Source: Volvox africanus (Eukaryota > Chlorophyta > Chlorophyceae > Chlamydomonadales > Volvocaceae). From it: a stretch of DNA of 64,000 nt. Below, in pieces: positions 1 through 7,755 of the stretch; the first letter of the stretch is position 1, and each line of letters starts with the position of its first letter. A model generated the notes under the pieces. It saw nothing but the letters and a program-made list of their open reading frames with translations, did no database searches and was not told the DNA's origin. The translations under genes were made by a program, and so were the position numbers. Location: positions 2,542,001 through 2,606,000 of the forward strand of contig BSDZ01000101.1 in NCBI GenBank assembly GCA_030268105.1, written 5' to 3'.

Positions 1-262
1 ACGTTTTACTCATTTATTATCGGCCTGAGCTATTCCAGCATAGCATTCCCAGCCAGATGATGAACGCTGCCCGCGGGGTCTGACGGCAGACTCCTAATTT
101 GCAACTGAAGATCATTGTAAGTTGAATCTTTCCTTATTTATAAGTCTTCCGCTGTCACGTTGCTTGCACTGAAGTGTCTTGCTGTTCGTAAGCACCATGC
201 ACGTGTAGCTAACACTCAGACGTGCAGATTCAGTGCATGATTGAAGAAGGAAGGATACAACA
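1..262 (+). repeat. L2 LTR, right-hand part
   Basis: This is the right part of an L2 LTR cut by the window edge. It matches the complete L2 LTRs elsewhere (for example 37407-38221) and ends in the family terminus GGATACAACA. It is followed directly by B-type gag sequence, not by a primer-binding site. It is therefore either the end of an element inserted into B1 gag, or B1's own 5' LTR after deletion of its leader and most of gag. Confidence 0.85.
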
Positions 263-290
263 CACCCTACTCGTGAATGCCCTCTTTTAC
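263..290 (+). pseudogene. gag: B1 gag tail fragment
   Basis: These 28 bases match the end of B-type gag just after the zinc-knuckle region (compare 31092-31118 in B4). The gag continues at 7756 after the inserted element A1. Everything upstream in this gag is missing or outside the window. The last five bases, TTTAC, are repeated after A1. Confidence 0.75.
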
Positions 291-1111
291 TGTTGTGCTA
301 CGGTTCATTTCCCATCGACGCGTAGGTCGACGTGATCCTATGAGTCGAAGTGCTTTTGTGATGAACGCATTACATATGAATGAATCTGCATGATATAAAT
401 GTATTCGCATACATTTATATATGCATCTGGCATGTTGTCATTGATCCATCGCGACATCGCATCATGGCAAATCCGCCTAGCATGCATGAATAACCGAAGC
501 ATTGAAGTGCGCATTATGCTCGTGCTACAAAACGATAAGTAATATTATCTGATATAATATTACTTCATTAAAGCACACGTTGAAAGCGCCGCACTCGTCG
601 CGATGCATGCCCTGCAACCGGATATCGTTATCCGGACCCTTGCATCATGCGAATGCCGGGAAGGCTTACACGTTGTTATGCGTAGACATCGCCTAGACGC
701 AGTAGGGTTGTCACATCTAGGATCGGCCTCCTGATGTGAATCGTACGGCATTGCGATGCTGCGAGTATAACAGATGCGAGGACGGCTAAGCTAGACATTG
801 GATACCGGAGAACACTTGTGTGTTCTACATTACTTTTGCTATACGATATCCTACTTAGCCCGAGCTAAAGCCTGAACTTCGCTAATCACCGCCGCGTGAT
901 GATTGCTTGCTTCCGGCGCTGACGGCGATTTCGTCCATTGCATCGTTCTGATCCGTAATACTGTAAGTTATATCTCTCTTCGTCTTGAAGTCTTCCGCTG
1001 TCTCTGTTTGCTCTCGCTTGCCTTGCTGTACTTGCAAGTGCTCGCGCATCGGTGTCGATAGTCTCCAGACGTGCAGATACTCATGAGCAAACGCGAACGA
1101 GAGGTACAACA
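291..1111 (+). repeat. A1 5' LTR (L1)
   Basis: 821 bp, starting TGTTGTGCTACGG and ending GAGGTACAACA, with 6-bp terminal inverted repeats TGTTGT/ACAACA. It contains four inverted repeats: 393-420 (12-bp arms, 4-nt loop), 537-565 (12-bp arms, 5-nt loop), 618-635 (7-bp arms) and 809-826 (7-bp arms). The first three have positional counterparts in the L2 LTR. I did not identify a convincing TATA box or transcription start. Confidence 0.95.
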
Positions 1112-1114
1112 ATT

Positions 1115-1133
1115 TGGTATCGAGACAGGTTCG
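1115..1133 (+). other. A1 primer-binding site
   Basis: TGGTATCGAGACAGGTTCG lies three bases after the 5' LTR. It begins with TGG, the complement of a tRNA CCA end, and resembles initiator-Met primer sites of plant Ty3 elements. Equivalent sites follow the other 5' LTRs, with variants TGGTAGCGAGACGG (14679) and TGGTAGAGAGACAGG (E, minus strand). The tRNA identity is inferred. Confidence 0.7.
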
Positions 1134-1178
1134 TTGCCTAACTGTCTCTCTTTGTCTAATCGGAAGTAGGTTCTCTCT

Positions 1179-2813
1179 ATGGCGAGTTCCAGCGACGAAC
1201 CACGAGGACCGCTAGATACTTTTGCCGAAGACTTAGGCCGCGCCGTTTTGGACGCCGCCGCTTCCGGTTTGTAATTGTTTAATTGCTTTTACTTAGATTG
1301 CTGCACGTGTTGTGTAAGTGTACGCTCTGAGTCGCAGGTAATCTCAGTGCACCGGCATTGCTTGCCGCGGCGACTGAGACCGGCGTTCGTCCGGACCAGT
1401 TGGCGACTCTCATTGCTCAAACTACGGAGATCAGGACTCAGCTGGGCAATTACTTGCTGAGTTTGCTGAATCTTCTCAAGAGTACTGTCGGTAGGCTCAC
1501 CGAATCGCTTTGTACTCTTGCCTTTGCGATAGAAGTCGGCTTCTATTACGCAAACCTAGGGTATCGTTTCGTGCTCCATGTCCGCGGAACACGACGATAC
1601 GCCGCACACTAGCCTAGCTAGCCAACCCGATTTCGTTGTAGCTGCTAGAGCGCCGGATAGAGGTCTTGAGACTGTTGGCGCGCGAGCCACTCAAGAGCCC
1701 CTTTTCCTTCAGACCCCTGCTCACTTAATTGTGCCGCATTCAGCAGTGAACACGAATATGGACAACACTGCTGGACCAAGGGTTCTGCCATTACCTCAAG
1801 CTCGAGGGCATGATGACATCCCTGAGGTGATGAGATTGTCGATTCCCGTTCCTAGGCTCAATATTTCGCTGACCGACAAGACACCAGGGCATAGCATAGC
1901 CGATGCAACTCGTGCGTACGTGCGTGACGCTAAAAAGTACCTCCAAGCTGTTCATGGTGGCGATAATGACGGTATCAGGTGTCTCTTCGTTGGTAACACC
2001 CTCGAGGGCGCAGCGAAGGACTGGTATCGCAATTGGACCAACGCCCGGGGCAGCTATACTTTTGACGAGTTAGTCGCCGCTTTGCTCGCACGATTCGCTA
2101 CTGAGGTTCAAGCACGCGATGTGGAAGCTCGTAACGTTTTGGCAGCGGGTAGCTACCACATGCGTCGGGATGAAAATGTACCTGCGTACCAGTCACGCTT
2201 TGAAGCACTTGTGACTCCCATTGCTGACCTCACCGAATCTGAGCGTGTCTTTTGGTTTAGGCGAGGCCTAACGAAACTTTTGGCTAAATGGTGCGCCACT
2301 GACTTGGTTGGAGCGCAGATCAAGTCGTATGACGCGTTGGTCGCTTTTGCTAAGGGCGCGGAGATACGACTTCTTGCCGGCGAGGAAGAAGTCAAGTCTG
2401 CCCCTCGTGCAAATGCCGTGCAAGTGCAGGATCCGCTTGGGGAAGCTGTGGCTCTCGACCAGGACCTCGGCGCGACCCGCCCCACGCCTACTGCCGCGAC
2501 GCGACGCAGCAACGGGCAACGCAAGGCGCGCGGGGGCGCTAGCTCGGGTGTCCGTGGTACAGGAGGGGCAGGTCCGAGCTCGGACCCAGCTAGGAACAGG
2601 AAGCGTGGTGGTGCGCCGTCGTCGGCAGCCGCACAGCGTTCCGACCCCAACGCGAAGCGTACTCGTACGGACGACACATTTATGCCAAAATGGAATTGCA
2701 ATCGTTCCGAATTCGAGCGTCGAAAATTGGCCAACGTTTGTCTACGGTGTGCGGAGAGCCATTCTACGAAGGATTGCCCTCTAATGCCGCCGTTTGTACC
2801 TCAGCCGAAATAG
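1179..2813 (+). CDS. gag: Gag of A1, three-exon spliced form
   Basis: Capsid/nucleocapsid precursor. I predict exons 1179-1266, 1338-1490 and 1744-2813, joined in phase, with start ATG at 1179 (MASSSDEPRG). Exon 1 and exon 2 are otherwise blocked by a TAA at 1272, and the same joins keep the frame in other copies. Exon 3 carries the retrotransposon gag domain (about 1810-2310, motifs IPEVM, YLQAVHGG, LFVGNTLEG, DWY), a basic Ser/Gly/Arg-rich stretch, and a short zinc knuckle C-X2-C-X3-H-X4-C close to the end. The frame ends in TAG at 2811, which leads in frame into pol. Element E carries exon 2 fused to exon 3 at this exact junction, which supports the splice. Function is known from the family; splicing is inferred. 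Confidence 0.75.
1267..1337 (+). other. Predicted gag intron 1 (71 bp)
   Basis: Donor CCG/GTTTGT and acceptor GAGTCGCAG/GT. Removal joins ...AAASG to NLSAPALLAAATETG without a frame change. The same boundaries are found in B4 (29597-29669), in A4 (54119-54156, shortened by an internal deletion) and in E, where the body differs but both ends are kept. Confidence 0.75.
1491..1743 (+). other. Predicted gag intron 2 (253 bp)
   Basis: Donor GTCG/GTAGGC and acceptor CGCATTCAG/CA, preceded by a pyrimidine-rich stretch and a CTCACTTAAT sequence that could hold the branch point. Splicing is phase-1 in and out and gives ...KSTV-A-VNTNMDN. B4 has the equivalent donor GTCG/GTACGC and acceptor ACTGTCAG/CA (29819-30068). 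E lacks the intron precisely. Confidence 0.65.
1578..2813 (+). CDS. gag: Gag of A1, intron-2-retained form (411 aa)
   Basis: If intron 2 is not removed, an ATG inside it at 1578 (MSAEHDD) opens a 411-codon frame continuous with exon 3. The intronic part resembles the same part of B4 gag (shared ASQPD, TVG, LQTP, HLIVP), so it may be coding in its own right and give a Gag with another N-terminus. An upstream exon-2 frame (ending TAG at 1610) overlaps it in a different phase. Whether both forms are made cannot be told from sequence. Confidence 0.7.
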   Translation: MSAEHDDTPHTSLASQPDFVVAARAPDRGLETVGARATQEPLFLQTPAHLIVPHSAVNTNMDNTAGPRVLPLPQARGHDDIPEVMRLSIPVPRLNISLTDKTPGHSIADATRAYVRDAKKYLQAVHGGDNDGIRCLFVGNTLEGAAKDWYRNWTNARGSYTFDELVAALLARFATEVQARDVEARNVLAAGSYHMRRDENVPAYQSRFEALVTPIADLTESERVFWFRRGLTKLLAKWCATDLVGAQIKSYDALVAFAKGAEIRLLAGEEEVKSAPRANAVQVQDPLGEAVALDQDLGATRPTPTAATRRSNGQRKARGGASSGVRGTGGAGPSSDPARNRKRGGAPSSAAAQRSDPNAKRTRTDDTFMPKWNCNRSEFERRKLANVCLRCAESHSTKDCPLMPPFVPQPK

Positions 2814-2852
2814 GGGCTTGCCCGGGTTCCTGCGGAGGGGGCTCTACCTGGG
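2811..2852 (+). promoter_or_regulatory. Gag-pol UAG readthrough signal (A1)
   Basis: The gag stop TAG (2811-2813) is in the same frame as pol, and no other stop separates them. Seven bases later begins CCCGGGT (2821-2827), which can pair with ACCTGGG (2846-2852, one G-U) across an 18-nt loop. Stop, spacer, stem and loop lengths are identical in A2, A4 and B4. This resembles the stop-plus-downstream-structure arrangement known from murine leukaemia virus type gag-pol readthrough. The activity is inferred. Confidence 0.75.
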
Positions 2853-5800
2853 TTTTCTGAACTAACGCGTGGTCGGTGGTCATCCTTACGGCCAGCCGTT
2901 AAGGCATTGTTGCCTTGTGTACTTGGACACATCGAGCGAGTCATTGCGCGACGCATCACGCTTGACGGACGCACGGGACTTCTCTGCTTCGACCCGTTGT
3001 GTAATTTGTTTACACCTCGCCGTCCCCTGTCGTCTATCGATCTGTCTAACCACGTGGTTTTGTTCATCCCCTCGTCTCTGCGTGAGATGTCGGAACAGTT
3101 GGCCATATACAGGAGATGTAGGCGTCAATATCCAGGCACTGCCGCATGTGTATTACTCCCTGCTTTCTGTCGGCGCAAGGCAGAGGCATTGTTAAGGGGT
3201 ATGCGGCATGTCCACCGGTTCGAGCCGGGCACCGTTTTGTTTAATGGTGTGGATCGGGAGGGTACGCTGGCTCCGTGGCCACACCTATCCTACTCGGTTG
3301 ACGTTTGGTACGAAGCTCCTGACGGGGGTGCCGTTGGTTACGGACCCGCCCTAAGTGCACTGACGTTGTCTGCTGGGCAGTCGCTCGTAGATAACCGTGT
3401 CCCTGTGGTTCAGATCGGTTTGAATGGCCGTACTCTGAAGGCACTTGTTGACACCGGTGCCAGTGACGACTTCATCTCTGTCGCAGAGGTGAATGCGCTG
3501 GGGTTGTCCCCAGAGTCGTCTGATTGTACACAGGTTACCCTTGCTGACGGGGGTAAGCATCCCATCGTGGGCAGGATTACCCTTAGCCTATCGTTAGGCC
3601 CTTTGCGTGTTGTGACCCGGCCGTACGTGCTGCAGGGCTTAGCAGAGACTGCACCGTACATAATGGGGTCGTCGACATTACGACAGTACCGCGCGCGCAT
3701 CGACATGGAGACCGCAACCCTGCATATGTGCAAGGGTACTCTGTCGATTAAGGTACCTTTCCTGTCGTTCGAACATGTCACACCAAAGGGGGGCGAAACT
3801 GAGGCGGTGCCTATGGTTAATTTCGCTGTGACCGCAATGGCCGCGCGAATCGAACCAGAGCTAGTCGGGCGTAAGGAGGCCGTCCGTTTGTTACGGAAGG
3901 GTGCCCACGGACTGCTTTTAAGGCCGCGGGTGAGCTGTTGTGTCACCACCGCGCAGATTTCTGTGGATCCTGAGGTTGAGGCCCTACTGTCGCAGTATGA
4001 GGACGTCTTTAAAGATATCCCTGGGCTACCACCTATGCGTCCTGTTGATCACACAATCCCTCTCATGCCTGGAGCGCAGCCTACGGCCCGGCCAATGTAC
4101 AGGTTGAGTCCATTGGAACTGGACGAGGTGAAGCGCCAGGTGACGGATTTGCTCGCGAAGGGTATGATACGCCCCAGCACATCCCCGTATTCTGCACCGA
4201 TTTTGTTTGTCGGTAAGAAGGATGGGACCTTGCGCATGTGCATTGATTACCGGGGGTTAAATGCGAATACGGTGAAAAATCGCTACCCTTTGCCACGCGT
4301 TGACGACCTGTTGGATAAGCTGAAGGGCTCGGCTTATTTTTCCTCAATTGACTTACAACAGGGCTACAATCAGATTCGCATCGCTGCCTCTGATATCCCG
4401 AAAACCGCTTTTCGGACGCCCTTCGGTCACTTTGAGTATACGGTCCTATCGTTTGGTTTGACTAATGCCCCTGCTACGTTTCAGGCGGTTATGGACCGAA
4501 TGTTTAGGCCGTTTATCGACAGGTTCGTTGTTTGCTACCTGGATGACATCTTGGTATATTCTAAAACGCGCGAGGAGCACTTGGAGCATCTTCGGCTCGT
4601 GCTCGACGTTATGAGGCGGGAGCAATTGTTTGCTAAACGCGCCAAATGCTTTTGGGCGCAGCCTCAGGTGGAATATTTGGGCCACATTGTGTCGGCCACC
4701 GGTGTGAAGATGGACCCGCGGAAGGTCGCCGTGGTTCGCGATTGGCCCGCGCCTCAGAACCTCACGGAGCTGCGTAAGTTCCTTGGCTTGACCAATTATT
4801 TCCGGAAGTTCATTGAAAAATATTCCATCATTGCGGCCCCGCTTACTAACTTAACTCGCAAAGGCGTTTTCGTTTCGCTCGAGTCGTGGACGCCGCAATG
4901 CCAGCGGGCATTCGAAGAGCTCAAACGAATCGTTGCCGAAGATGTCACCCTTGCATTCCCCGATTACTCGTTGCCATTTCGTGTTGAGGTAGTGTCTGAT
5001 GCCTCAATATTTGGAAGCGGCGCTGTATTGTTACAGGAAGGGCGACCGATCGCCTTCACGAGTAAGAAGTTTTCTGGTGCGGAGATTCGCTACACCACCG
5101 GGGAACAGGAGCTTCTGGCTGTGCTGCACGCTTTAAAGGAATGGCGCTGTTACCTCGAGGGACGCCCGTTTACTTTAAAGACTGACCATAAGCCCCTAAC
5201 GTTTTTGCAAAGCGTTCCGACGTTGAACCGCCGTCAAGCTAGGTGGATGGAATATCTAGCTAGGTTCAACTGCACCTGGGAGTATATTTCTGGTAAATTG
5301 AATATTGCCGATGCTCTCAGTCGACATCCGTCGCTACACGCTGCAATTTTGGCAGCGCCCGTCGTGCGGCCGCGTAGCGAGGAGGTTCCGATCGCGACGG
5401 ACCTCGCGGAGCGGTTGAAGGTTGCCTACAGCGCAGACGCCTGGTTCGCGGACCCGGCTAATGTAGAAAACCTTCGCAAGCAGAATGGCCTTTGGCTACG
5501 GACGGAGGGTGCAGCTACGCAAATCGTCGTTCCGAACGACAACGCGCTACGCTACGACATCCTTGCGCGGTTCCACGAGGACCCGTTAGCAGGACACCCT
5601 GGTAGCAAGCGATTGATCGACTTGGTGCAACGTTCCTTTTGGTGGCCTCGTTTGGCTAAGGATGCGGCGAACTTCGTCCAGACATGCAGTCTGTGCCAGC
5701 GCAATAAGGCTTTGTCCGGTAAGGGCCATGGGTTGTTGCAACCGTTGCCTGTCCCGGATGCGCCTTGGGAAAGTGTTTCCATGGACTTCGTAGTCGCGCT

Positions 5801-6875
5801 GCCCAAAACTGAGGGGGGATACGATGCGGTGTTCGTAATGGTCGATCGTCTGACTAAGATGGTTCACCTAGCACCATGCACATCATCCTGCACGGCTGAG
5901 CAAACCGCACGTTTGTTTTTCGATAATGTGGTTCGGTTACACGGGATTCCCAAAAATGTGATCTCGGACCGCGGTGGACAGTTCACGTCTAAGTTTTGGG
6001 AAGCGCTCTGCAAACTAGTTGGCATGCGCGTCAACCTGAGCACGGCGTATCACCCGCAGACTGATGGTCAAACCGAACGCACAAACCGCACGTTGGGTGA
6101 TATGTTGCGCAATTATGCTGGTCGCACACCACTTGTTTGGGATACATATTTGACTGCGGCAGAATTCGCGCTTAACAACGCTGTTAACCGCTCTACAGGC
6201 AAAAGTCCGTTCTTTCTTAACTACGGGTTTCATCCCGCGCTACCCGTGTGGCGTGAGTTGGAAGTGAACGTGCCTGCTGCTAAACTTTTTGCCAAGTCTT
6301 TTATGTCCCGAATCACAGACGCGAAGTCGTGTTTGGACGCGGCGCAGCAACGAACGATGGAATACTATAACAAATCTAAGCAGGATGTGACGTTTTCGGA
6401 AGGGCAACTCGTGTTGCTAAGCACCAAGAACTTGCGTTCCTTGGCCGACGGATCCCGAAAACTCTTACCCCGCTGGATTGGTCCGTATCCTGTCATGCGC
6501 ATGGTTGGGAATGTGGCTGTGGAGCTTGCATTGCCCGCTGATATGACCATTCACCCCACGTTTCACGTATCGCTTGTTCGTCCGTATCGTGGTACGGAAC
6601 CCGTCCCTGAGCCTGCTAACGCCCCCGCAGCGATCGAACCAGTTCCCGAGACCTGGATCGCTGGTAAACAGAAGTTTTACGATGTGGAGCGGGTGTTAGA
6701 CTATCGCGCGCGTCGTGTGGGCCGACACCGACGTAAGGGAACAGTACACGAGTACTTGGTTAAGTGGACAGGGTATACCGACGAGCACAACTCATGGGAA
6801 CCGGCACGCAACTTCTCACAGGACATGAAACCCCTGCTCGAAGAAGCCCGCAAACGTGCCACACAAGCCCAATGA
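2814..6875 (+). CDS. pol: Pol of A1: PR-RT-RNaseH-IN-chromodomain
   Basis: A 1353-codon frame entered by readthrough of the TAG at 2811 and ended by TGA. Counting from 2814: about 150 residues of unassigned N-terminal region, aspartic protease with DTGAS at 213, reverse transcriptase with YLDD at 575, RNase H with its first Asp at 729 (SDAS), integrase zinc-binding HHCC region from about 921 ending CSLC, and the integrase catalytic triad Asp991, Asp1052, Glu1088 (D-X60-D-X35-E, as expected). The C-terminus has a GPY/F-like region (RWIGPYPV) and a chromodomain ([10 protein letters not shown]...EYLVKWTGY...NSWEP, about 1287-1350), which in the family binds modified histones and directs insertion into heterochromatin. 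No internal stop, frameshift or missing catalytic residue was seen. The polyprotein is expected to be cleaved by its own protease. Confidence 0.93.
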   Translation, partial: GLARVPAEGALPGFSELTRGRWSSLRPAVKALLPCVLGHIERVIARRITLDGRTGLLCFDPLCNLFTPRRPLSSIDLSNHVVLFIPSSLREMSEQLAIYRRCRRQYPGTAACVLLPAFCRRKAEALLRGMRHVHRFEPGTVLFNGVDREGTLAPWPHLSYSVDVWYEAPDGGAVGYGPALSALTLSAGQSLVDNRVPVVQIGLNGRTLKALVDTGASDDFISVAEVNALGLSPESSDCTQVTLADGGKHPIVGRITLSLSLGPLRVVTRPYVLQGLAETAPYIMGSSTLRQYRARIDMETATLHMCKGTLSIKVPFLSFEHVTPKGGETEAVPMVNFAVTAMAARIEPELVGRKEAVRLLRKGAHGLLLRPRVSCCVTTAQISVDPEVEALLSQYEDVFKDIPGLPPMRPVDHTIPLMPGAQPTARPMYRLSPLELDEVKRQVTDLLAKGMIRPSTSPYSAPILFVGKKDGTLRMCIDYRGLNANTVKNRYPLPRVDDLLDKLKGSAYFSSIDLQQGYNQIRIAASDIPKTAFRTPFGHFEYTVLSFGLTNAPATFQAVMDRMFRPFIDRFVVCYLDDILVYSKTREEHLEHLRLVLDVMRREQLFAKRAKCFWAQPQVEYLGHIVSATGVKMDPRKVAVVRDWPAPQNLTELRKFLGLTNYFRKFIEKYSIIAAPLTNLTRKGVFVSLESWTPQCQRAFEELKRIVAEDVTLAFPDYSLPFRVEVVSDASIFGSGAVLLQEGRPIAFTSKKFSGAEIRYTTGEQELLAVLHALKEWRCYLEGRPFTLKTDHKPLTFLQSVPTLNRRQARWMEYLARFNCTWEYISGKLNIADALSRHPSLHAAILAAPVVRPRSEEVPIATDLAERLKVAYSADAWFADPANVENLRKQNGLWLRTEGAATQIVVPNDNALRYDILARFHEDPLAGHPGSKRLIDLVQRSFWWPRLAKDAANFVQTCSLCQRNKALSGKGHGLLQPLPVPDAPWESVSMDFVVALPKTEGGYDAVFVMVDRLTKMVHLAPCTSSCTAEQTARLFFDNVVRLHGIPKNVISDRGGQFTSKFWEALCKLVGMRVNLSTAYHPQTDGQTERTNRTLGDMLRNYAGRTPLVWDTYLTAAEFALNNAVNRSTGKSPFFLNYGFHPALPVWRELEVNVPAAKLFAKSFMSRITDAKSCLDAAQQRTMEYYNKSKQDVTFSEGQLVLLSTKNLRSLADGSRKLLPRWIGPYPVMRMVGNVAVELALPADMTIHPTFHVSLVRPYRGTEPVPEPANAPAAIEPVPETWIAGKQKFYDVERVLDYRARRVGRHRRKGTVHEYLVKWTGYTDEHNSWEPARNFSQDMKPLLEEARKRATQAQ

Positions 6876-6897
6876 CCCCTGCAGTCGATGCTGTATG

Positions 6898-6930
6898 ATG
6901 CAGCGAGGACGCTGCATACGGGAGGGGGGA
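6898..6930 (+). other. A1 hairpin plus polypurine tract
   Basis: A perfect inverted repeat ATGCAGC / GCTGCAT (6898-6904, 6911-6917, loop GAGGAC) sits directly before the polypurine tract ACGGGAGGGGGGA (6918-6930), which is 4 bases from the 3' LTR. The tract is the expected plus-strand primer. The hairpin is kept at the same place in the other A, B and E copies that I compared. Confidence 0.8.
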
Positions 6931-6934
6931 TAAT

Positions 6935-7755
6935 TGTTGTGCTACGGTTCATTTCCCATCGACGCGTAGGTCGACGTGATCCTATGAGTCGAAGTGCTTT
7001 TGTGATGAACGCATTACATATGAATGAATCTGCATGATATAAATGTATTCGCATACATTTATATATGCATCTGGCATGTTGTCATTGATCCATCGCGACA
7101 TCGCATCATGGCAAATCCGCCTAGCATGCATGAATAACCGAAGCATTGAAGTGCGCATTATGCTCGTGCTACAAAACGATAAGTAATATTATCTGATATA
7201 ATATTACTTCATTAAAGCACACGTTGAAAGCGCCGCACTCGTCGCGATGCATGCCCTGCAACCGGATATCGTTATCCGGACCCTTGCATCATGCGAATGC
7301 CGGGAAGGCTTACACGTTGTTATGCGTAGACATCGCCTAGACGCAGTAGGGTTGTCACATCTAGGATCGGCCTCCTGATGTGAATCGTACGGCATTGCGA
7401 TGCTGCGAGTATAACAGATGCGAGGACGGCTAAGCTAGACATTGGATACCGGAGAACACTTGTGTGTTCTACATTACTTTTGCTATACGATATCCTACTT
7501 AGCCCGAGCTAAAGCCTGAACTTCGCTAATCACCGCCGCGTGATGATTGCTTGCTTCCGGCGCTGACGGCGATTTCGTCCATTGCATCGTTCTGATCCGT
7601 AATACTGTAAGTTATATCTCTCTTCGTCTTGAAGTCTTCCGCTGTCTCTGTTTGCTCTCGCTTGCCTTGCTGTACTTGCAAGTGCTCGCGCATCGGTGTC
7701 GATAGTCTCCAGACGTGCAGATACTCATGAGCAAACGCGAACGAGAGGTACAACA
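6935..7755 (+). repeat. A1 3' LTR (L1)
   Basis: 821 bp, read as the same sequence as 291-1111 throughout. It is followed by the TSD copy TTTAC (7756-7760), after which the interrupted B1 gag sequence resumes. Confidence 0.95.

Larger units (their letters stand above)
291..7755 (+). mobile_element. A1: intact Ty3/gypsy chromovirus (L1 LTRs)
   Basis: A complete 7465-bp LTR retrotransposon. It has two 821-bp LTRs in which I found no difference, a primer-binding site, spliced gag, a readthrough stop, a full pol frame without internal stops, a polypurine tract, and a 5-bp TSD TTTAC (286-290 and 7756-7760). It is inserted in the same orientation into the gag end of the older element B1. The indistinguishable LTRs and open frames mark it as the youngest element in the window and the only one that could still be autonomous. 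Confidence 0.95.

Noticed and set aside
882..1112. Small open frames inside LTRs on either strand
   Set aside because: They recur because the LTR recurs, start at non-ATG codons and vary with LTR decay; there is no sign of coding selection.
1358..1612. Programmed frameshift between the exon-2 frame and the 1578 frame
   Set aside because: The two frames overlap, but splicing from 1490 to 1744 restores the frame exactly and is mirrored by E; a frameshift is not needed.
2153..2734. Long antisense frames opposite gag and pol (for example 2153-2734, 3410-3949 and 18896-19561)
   Set aside because: They mirror conserved sense coding sequence, have no domain of their own, and occur wherever the sense frame is intact; they are codon-usage shadows.
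2811..2813. Reassignment of UAG/UAA to an amino acid in this organism
   Set aside because: It would explain the in-frame TAG and TAA stops, since true ends use TGA. But the intact A1 pol contains no TAG or TAA in over 1300 codons and uses CAA/CAG for Gln, so reassignment is unlikely.
6876..6934. Envelope-like third gene between pol and the 3' LTR
   Set aside because: Only about 60 bases lie between the pol stop and the LTR in A1, and the same is true in the B copies; there is no room for env.
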